Shown in pieces: positions 58,126 through 64,000 of a stretch of DNA of 64,000 bases (its first letter is position 1; every line of letters starts with the position of its first letter). The stretch comes from Absidia repens. Its lineage: Eukaryota; Mucoromycota; Mucoromycetes; Mucorales; Cunninghamellaceae. The translations under genes and the position numbers were made by a program. Under the pieces are notes generated by a model. It was given only the letters and a program-made list of their open reading frames with translations. It ran no database searches and had not been told where the DNA came from. Where the stretch lies: NCBI GenBank assembly GCA_002105175.1, contig MCGE01000009.1, forward strand, positions 1,736,001 through 1,800,000, in the 5' to 3' direction.

Positions 58126-59347
58126 TTAACACATACATCCAGGTTCATTGAGTTTGATAGCATCGTCATCTTGTCCATTCGATAGATTTATATTCCTCCT
58201 GTTACTATTCTGATCATCGTTCTCCAGGTTTGTTGGTGTTGTTGAATTAGAGGATGGAGGAGTACTGGTATTATTTTCACTGTCCCGGCGAATGGGGGAG
58301 AGGTATTCTACAGGGACATGCTGGGCTATATACATATATAAATATCAGAATTAAAACGAAAAAAAAAAGCTTCAGGACCAAGTCTATTTTTCTTACCTAT
58401 TTCCGTGAACACTTTTTCCACATTGAAATTTAACCGAGCACTTGTTTCAAAAAACAGTAATCCACTTTCAGCAGCATATTGAGACGCTTCTTCCTTTGTC
58501 ACTTGACGATCTTGGTGTTCTTCATGTTCGGCAAATCCAAAATGGTCATGGTCATTACTATTATGCAAGTCTGGTATATTAGAGTCACATAAATCGATCT
58601 TGTTTCCAACCAGTGCTATCACAATATGGGGAGGCGCTTGACGCTGTAATTCACGAATCCAAATCTTCGCCCTTCCAAAAGTAGCCTAAATCACAAGGAA
58701 GGTGAGTTATAATGGACTATTATCCTTGGTTCATTTTTGTATAATGTATATATATATATTACCTGTTTGGTCACATCGTACATGACAATCGCCGTTTGAG
58801 CTCCTCGATAGTACATTGGCTATCGAATAGATGATAGTAAAAAAAAAGTTTGAGTTCCAACAAAAAAAATAGTTAAGTGTGTGTGTATGTACTTACAGCC
58901 AATGAATGGAAACGATCTTGACCAGCAGTATCCCAACAATTCATTTTGATCATTTTGTCATACAATTGGAATGTCTTGGTAAGGAAGCCAGCTATTAACA
59001 AATACATATATATAAGAGGAAGGTTGGAGCTGAGGTTGGAGCTGTCTTTTATATAATACAAAGTGCGGATACTACATACCTCCCACAGTAGGTTCCCATT
59101 TTTCAGCGAAGTCGGCATTCACAAAACGTCGAAGAAATGAAGTTTTCCCAACTGCAGATTCACCTAATTCAAGGAAAAACAAAAAGAAAGCAAAGAGGAA
59201 AAAAGGTGTAAGTTCTGCAAAGTCTTTTTTTTTTTTTTGAAAAATATTCACTGCCGCTGAGGTACCTAATAAAACAAGTTTCAACTGATGTTGTGGTGAC
59301 AAGATTCTTTCGGTAATGGGTCGGATCTCGTCATTGAGCGTTGGCAT
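58126..59347 (-). CDS. Rab5/Ypt5-type small GTPase
   Basis: Rab5-type GTPases control early endosome fusion. Six exons (59347-59266, 59163-59080, 58991-58897, 58819-58763, 58685-58397, 58325-58126) give 268 residues, longer than the usual 210-220. The P-loop GESAVGKTS is at residues 28-36. Switch I ends [16 protein letters not shown], which follows the Rab5 pattern (IGAAFLT). [27 protein letters not shown] and ETSA complete the G motifs. A His/Asp/Glu-rich insert of about 30 residues follows NKIDLCD. The C-terminal tail is long, Asn/Ser-rich, and ends GCMC, a CxC prenylation motif instead of the double CC of many Rab5 proteins. It shares a 218-bp promoter region with the PEBP gene. Confidence 0.9.
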
Positions 59348-59565
59348 GGTAATAGTATAATAATAAAAGACCTTGTTCTATTTTCGAGTGGTAAGAGAGT
59401 GAGAGTGAGTAAAAATGCAGTCAAGACTACAATGCGGGAATGTCAGGCTCATGCGGTGTTTGAACTTCAGCAACCTCTTCTTTTTTGGACGCGGGAAGTT
59501 TCACTTTTTTATGTCTCTTTCTTTCATTCCCTGTCTCTTCTTGTTTTTTCCTTCACACACGCACG
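59348..59565. promoter_or_regulatory. Divergent promoter, Rab5-type GTPase / PEBP
   Basis: Only 218 bp separate the two start codons, with T/C-rich sequence before the PEBP start. The two genes may share control elements. Confidence 0.55.
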
Positions 59566-60407
59566 ATGTCCTTACTCTTATGTCTTTTCTTTCTTTTGAC
59601 CGTTTCCACTTTTGGTACCTGTATTCCACAAACCATGCCTTTGATCACTTATGATATGAATGTACGTCATTCTTTGAAAGAGGCTGGTATCATACCTGAG
59701 CGTAAGTACTAAAAAAAAAAAAAAAAGAGGGCACGATATTAAATACTATTTTGTAGTGATAAGTGAAGACTTTTACCCTCAAGCCTTTCTAGTTGTGAAA
59801 TATGGCGATGAACTTGTCTCCCTTGGAAATCATTTTACAACTGAACAAACTGCCAAAGCACCTGAAGCCGTGTTTCTTCCTGCTGACGAGCATGCTGGTG
59901 GTTATACTATCCTCCTTGTAAGCAACAATGGCCCTTTTTTTAGTACTTATATGTGACTTACTCTTGCCCTTGTCCTTTTTTTTTTGGATAGATTGACCCT
60001 GACGTTCCTTCTATATCAAACCATAGCTTAGGACCATACAATCATTGGACAGTTGTGAATATCCCAGGTATGTATGCAATAAGGAACTGGACATATTTGT
60101 AGTGAACTAACGCAATACTTTTTCTGCTTTTTTTTTTCTCCTTAAAACAAAAGGTGGTCAACAGGAAAAAGTCAATGATCCATCTACTCAATTGTTGGAT
60201 TACCGTGGTCCTGCTCCACCCCCTAGATCGGGTGATCACCGATACACCTTCTTAATTTACAAGCAACAAAACCAACACCAGTCATTCGAACCCTTACCCT
60301 CTTCTGGTGAAGATCGAAGGAAATTTGATTTTAAACACTTCGCCGAAACCAACCATTTAGAACTTATAGGTGTCAACTTTTTTTATTGTGCGGCAGGCGG
60401 CGCTTAG
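59566..60407 (+). CDS. Secreted phosphatidylethanolamine-binding protein (PEBP family)
   Basis: PEBP proteins bind lipid head groups or phosphorylated partners in a small anion pocket. Four exons (59566-59701, 59757-59917, 59992-60067, 60154-60407) give 208 residues. The first 18-20 residues (MSLLLCLFFLLTVSTFGT) are a clear signal peptide, so the protein is probably secreted or vacuolar. Family motifs are IDPDVPS (CR1), NHWTVVNIPG, and GPAPPPRSGDHRYTFLIY with the GxHR pocket of CR2. The C-terminal NFFYCAAGGA follows. Yeast relatives include the carboxypeptidase Y inhibitor Tfs1, but that protein lacks a signal peptide. AATAAA is at 60503-60508. Confidence 0.93.
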
Positions 60408-61096
60408 CTTAGTCCCTTTGTTATATTATTCTCAATGACTTCCTTATTCAAATATCACCCTTTCTCCTCCCCTCCCCCATTAAAAACAAAATATTGATAT
60501 CAAATAAAAATCAAACTGTTGTTACGCTGAACGCTTATTGGCGGAATTTTAAGAATGCAGTAATGAAAATTCAGTAGTGAAAAAAATCAGGTTTAGTAAA
60601 ATAGTTTTAAAAAATACAAAACAATCAACCTTAAAAAATATTTAGTATAAATACCCTTAGAAATGTGAACATCATTATCTTGAATTATTATTATTATCTT
60701 TATCTTTGTTTTATTTTAATAAATTCATTATCGAGGTTTTTTTAAATCACCAATCCAACTTCTTTAAAACTTTTGACAGCTGAGTTTAAATTTTATTTCA
60801 CTTCATTTTTTTGACTTGATCTAAGTCTTCTTTTCTTTTTTTGATCTTATTATGAAAATAATACATCACAACTTGAACTTTCAAATCTAATTCTATTTTA
60901 TTTCCAAGCCTTTGAAGCTACAAACGGTTGAACATCATCCTAAAAATTACTGGTGCTCACTGTAAAAAATAAAAGCCTACAAAACAACCAAAATCAGCCG
61001 TAACACGCTATCTTTTGCCTTCCTCAACCCTTTTTGAACCATCATGCAGCAGTGAACCTTTCATACTCAGAAAGCAGTTGGGTTTTGCAAAAGGAT
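60408..61096. other. Intergenic, PEBP 3' flank
   Basis: AT-rich sequence with the PEBP poly(A) signal at 60503. Nothing else is recognised. Confidence 0.55.
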
Positions 61097-61168
61097 AGGT
61101 CGCACCGAGAATCGAACTCGGGCTGCCAGATTCAAAGTCTGGAGTCATAACCATTAGACCATGCAACC
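61097..61168 (-). tRNA. tRNA-Gln (anticodon UUG)
   Basis: The minus strand folds into a standard cloverleaf. Acceptor GGTTGCA pairs with TGCGACC, the anticodon stem is CCAGA/TCTGG around the loop CTTTGAA (anticodon TTG), and the T arm is CCGAG-TTCGATT-CTCGG. The D arm contains AATGGTTAT. There is no intron. A TTTT pol III stop follows at about 61094-61091. The discriminator is T, as is common for eukaryotic tRNA-Gln. Confidence 0.95.
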
Positions 61169-61629
61169 GATTTTTTTCGGAGAAAAAAGAAGCCTATTTG
61201 AATCTCATGCATTCTGAAGGCACATGATTACTTTCTATCGTATTTTATGGCTTCTTTTTTAATGTTGGAAGGGGTGCAATTTGAATCAATGTTTATTCTA
61301 TTGAGGCTAAGTAGTGTGTGGATAATAACCTGATATTTAATTAGGGGGTCGTCATTTGTGAACCTTTTTTATTATTATTATTGCTGTTATTGCATGAGAC
61401 TTTTTTTTTTTGGCTGGAAAAAGACCACCCGGTGAGACTTTTTTTTTCATGAATTAAGGGAAGAAGAAATGACAATGGAATATGGTGCAATTCCACAAGA
61501 AAGTCACACGGAAATACTAAGGCCTTTTGTTTTTAAACGCATGATATGACCATAAAGGTGAAAAAAGGAACAAAGTTATATGAGGGGCAGCTGTCTTTAT
61601 TAAAACCCCGGTTTGGGAGTTCAGGCTGG
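61169..61629. other. Intergenic between tRNA-Gln and repeat copy C
   Basis: AT-rich sequence with several T runs (61406-61416, 61439-61448). No gene is seen. Confidence 0.5.
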
Positions 61630-62712
61630 TCGGTTTTCTATTTTTTTAATTTTTTTTTTTTTCTTTCTTCTTTTCTTCTTTAATTCTTCACGATTGTGGC
61701 TCCTATGGGGATCTGGTGGACGGAGATTGGTATCAGGACTAGTTTTAAAGGGTTTTAGCGCAGTGAATACAACATGCATGGGGAAACCCTTTCCTTTTGG
61801 GTTTAAGATTTAAAAGCACTCAATTAGTTGTCGTTTTCGAGACTTCATTAGCTTAGTTAGTCTTCGTTTATACATAGTTTGTATCTACATCTGAATAAAA
61901 TATATATCTTTTTACATGCCTCAATGGAAAATGTACCATTAGTCTCTCTCATGTCTTCTGCAATAATTGCTTTTTTTTTTAGCATCGTCCTGCTTGATTA
62001 GTGCTCAACAGTGAATCAGAATTCTAATTCAGTATCAGAAGTCCCTTTCTTTTTTCTCATGTCTTATACATTTTATTGGCTTCTCCATTTTACAAATGCC
62101 ACTTTAGAATAGTGTGGACCATTATTCAAACCTCACTTTAATCTCCCTCATACTTCCCCCAACAGATCCTTCCATTAAATCCCTTATTATAATGAATCCA
62201 TCAGCTTTAGTTTTAGTATCTACCCATATGCTTCAATAAAACATGCTTATTTGTTAACCATCCTCTGACTCATCGGATAGTGAACAATGTTGTCACTGCA
62301 ACTTTTTTGTGAGTGTCCTACCACACATTTGCTTCCTAGTTCATCCAGTATGACTTTGTTTTTTTTTCTACCTCCTTAAAGACTCAGTAGCTGGATGGCA
62401 GTTTTAGACCATTTACTATCAAAGATGGTCATAGCGTACTCCTGCTAGATCAATCATGTAAATAAATCTAGATCGCACGATGCGTGTAGCCGACGTCATT
62501 GACATTTTGCATTGCTTTGTACTTTTTTTTTTATCTCATCTAAGGCTACTTGCTCCACCCCAGAGGTTTAGTGACAGGTTGGCATATCAGATCACTTGAT
62601 TTGAAATGAGGCTGCATTTTTGCTCTATCATTCATATCAATCGGCCTAGACTGTGCCGCCAGTGTAACACACTATTAGACTGTACATATGGTATACAGTA
62701 TATCCAACTCGT
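61630..62712 (+). repeat. Dispersed repeat, copy C (full length)
   Basis: Plus-strand copy of the repeat also found at 9531-10530 (minus) and 32010-32664 (plus). It opens with the pyrimidine tract (61633-61690) and has GGGGAAACCCTTTCCTTTTGG, cut here to its core GGGAAACCCTTTC, then ATTAGCTTAGT, TACATCTGAATAAAATAT (61886-61903) and TTAGTCTCTCTCATGTCTT. The later blocks are CATCCTCT..CTCATCG near 62265, TTTTGTGAGTGTCCTACCA (62305-62323), CAATCATGTAAAT, CTCTATCATTCATAT, CCTAGACTGTGCCGCCAG and TATATCCAACTCG. A T run of about 30 nt follows the end, which could be a tail or simple sequence. Confidence 0.75.
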
Positions 62713-63317
62713 TTTTTTTTTTTTTTTTTTTTTTTTTTTTGTTTGTGGCTATACGTTTACTGCTTTGAGTATTGATATCATATGAATTATTGACAAATTC
62801 AGGGACGGCGGCATGAAGGAAAGTGATTTATTCCTTTTATGGGAAGTCGAAATCGAGAGACTAATCATGTCCCTTTTGAATGTATATTTTGGCGCTTCTC
62901 CTTCATTTACGTATTTGAAAGTTTAATAGTATGTACATACACAAAACGAAAAAGTGGTATTGTATTATAGCAGTATCGCCATACATACATACAATATACG
63001 GCATTGTTTTTTCAAACATGAGTTTTTGTTTTAGTGTATTGATGATATCACCTGATTCTACATGCAACTCAAAAATGACAAGTCGGTTAGTTCTAATATC
63101 TTAATGTACATGTATACAATACTATGTATAGTATATTCTATTTCTTTCCAAGTGCCAGCATGGTTTATACAGTTTAACTTTTGCCCCTCATTGAAGTAGG
63201 GAAGGCGGCGATTCAAATCGAGGGGTAATTTTTTTTAAAAAAAAAAAGTTTTTTTTTTCTTTTTTTCTTTCACACTTCTTTGTCTTCCTTTTTTTTGACA
63301 TCCTTAACTTTACCATC
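62713..63317. other. Intergenic, promoter of the TTL-like gene
   Basis: Contains a T run (62711-62740), AT-rich sequence and A/T runs (63230-63275) followed by a T/C-rich leader before the start at 63318. No gene seen. Confidence 0.55.
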
Positions 63318-64000
63318 ATGACAACATCTGATTTACAAGCTCTAGTGCATATCGATGAACCGTATACTAGAAGCTGTGTTATCAAGGCCTTAGAATCCAG
63401 TGCTTTAGAAATCAAAGTGTCAACCAATGTGACCGAGGATGAATCAGAAAAAGATCACAGCTGCCCCTTTATCAATCTGCAGTGGCTGGAATACGAATTG
63501 ATCGACTGGAACCATATGCATTTACCCAGTGCTGTTGACAAGACCATGTGTAATGCCTATTGTATTCGAAAAGGGTTGATCCGCAAGTCTCAATTTGCCT
63601 ACAATGTGACCAAGTATTTATCTAAACATCCTAGCAGTGTGTTGGCTCAAGCTATTCCTGAAACTTGGCAATTTGAATTGGATCATGTGGATTACTTTGA
63701 AGAGGCCATGAATGAAGTATTTGAAGTGGAACGAGATCTCTTGGAAAACGAAGAAAAACAACTTGCTGGTGATTCGAAACGACATGTCTTTATTATCAAA
63801 CCTAGTTTGGCGAACAAAGCTGCTGGGATTCAAGTGTTCGACTCTTTGGATCAGTTACGGGATATCTTTACAACAGATGATAGCGACAGCGACAGTGATG
63901 ACGAAGGAAGCAACTATGATTCTGACGAGGAGGATATCTCTCAGGTGCGGGAGTGGGTGATTCAACGCTATATCGATCGACCTCTTCTCGTCAACAACCG
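63318..64000 (+). CDS. Tubulin-tyrosine ligase-like protein (PBY1 type), partial (runs off the right edge)
   Basis: One open exon of 227 codons starts at MTTSDLQALVHIDEPYT and is still open at the window end. WQFELDHVDYFEEAMNEVFE precedes HVFIIKPSLANKAAGIQVF, the ATP-grasp lysine/glycine segment typical of the tubulin-tyrosine ligase family. An acidic Ser/Asp insert (DDSDSDSDDEGSN) follows, and then WVIQRYIDRPLLVNN, the QxYIxxPLL motif of TTL proteins. The N-terminal part (INLQWLEYELIDW, KGLIRKSQFAYNVTKYLSKH) resembles yeast Pby1, a P-body-associated TTL-like protein. Catalytic activity cannot be judged because the C-terminal ATP-grasp residues are outside the window. Confidence 0.88.
   Translation, partial: MTTSDLQALVHIDEPYTRSCVIKALESSALEIKVSTNVTEDESEKDHSCPFINLQWLEYELIDWNHMHLPSAVDKTMCNAYCIRKGLIRKSQFAYNVTKYLSKHPSSVLAQAIPETWQFELDHVDYFEEAMNEVFEVERDLLENEEKQLAGDSKRHVFIIKPSLANKAAGIQVFDSLDQLRDIFTTDDSDSDSDDEGSNYDSDEEDISQVREWVIQRYIDRPLLVNN

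Overview
The window is nuclear DNA of a filamentous fungus, most likely an early-diverging zygomycete-type fungus (Mucoromycota, Mucorales-like). The evidence is short GT-AG introns in almost every gene, AATAAA-type 3' ends, fungal markers (saccharopine dehydrogenase LYS1, SUR7/PalI protein, Zn2Cys6 factor, PHO88, UFD4) and a class C (GABA-B-like) receptor of the kind known from Mucoromycota. Homopolymer A and T runs are very frequent in introns and intergenic DNA. I cannot name the species. Exon models were built by hand from splice signals, reading phase and family conservation; every complete model closes in frame.

Layout. 0-9 kb: PHO88/SND3 (cut by the left edge), an Mso1-like protein, the mitochondrial fission dynamin DNM1 (with a 10-nt microexon), the small cytochrome oxidase subunit COX9 and a zeta-crystallin-type quinone reductase. 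9-23 kb: copy A of an unnamed repeat, ribosomal P0, a SUR7/PalI membrane protein, an ankyrin-DIL domain protein and a 14-exon class C GPCR. 24-31 kb: an Ecl1-like small zinc protein, the RbAp48/Hat2-type histone chaperone, LYS1 and the rRNA nuclease NOB1. 32-38 kb: repeat copy B and an EST1/SMG5-7-type protein with a C-terminal PIN domain. 38-50 kb: a head-to-head pair of ubiquitin genes, a UBP12/USP15-type deubiquitinase and a UFD4/TRIP12-type HECT ligase. 50-60 kb: a gene-poor 3 kb stretch with possible gene remnants, a DDHD phospholipase, a Zn2Cys6 regulator, a Rab5-type GTPase and a secreted PEBP. 60-64 kb: tRNA-Gln(UUG), repeat copy C and the start of a tubulin-tyrosine-ligase-like (PBY1-type) gene that runs off the right edge.

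These genes do not form one pathway. Themes that recur are membrane traffic (Mso1-like, DNM1, Rab5, DDHD lipase, ankyrin-DIL), ubiquitin turnover (UBP12, UFD4) and RNA quality control or ribosome production (NOB1, P0, SMG6-like). The least explained element is a roughly 1 kb non-coding repeat present three times (9.5-10.5, 32.0-32.7 and 61.6-62.7 kb). Its copies are diverged overall but share short blocks that are nearly identical and in the same order. The GPCR is the most interesting protein-coding gene: it has a PH-like extension after the seven-helix domain, two GC-AG introns and an apparently missing signal-peptide exon.
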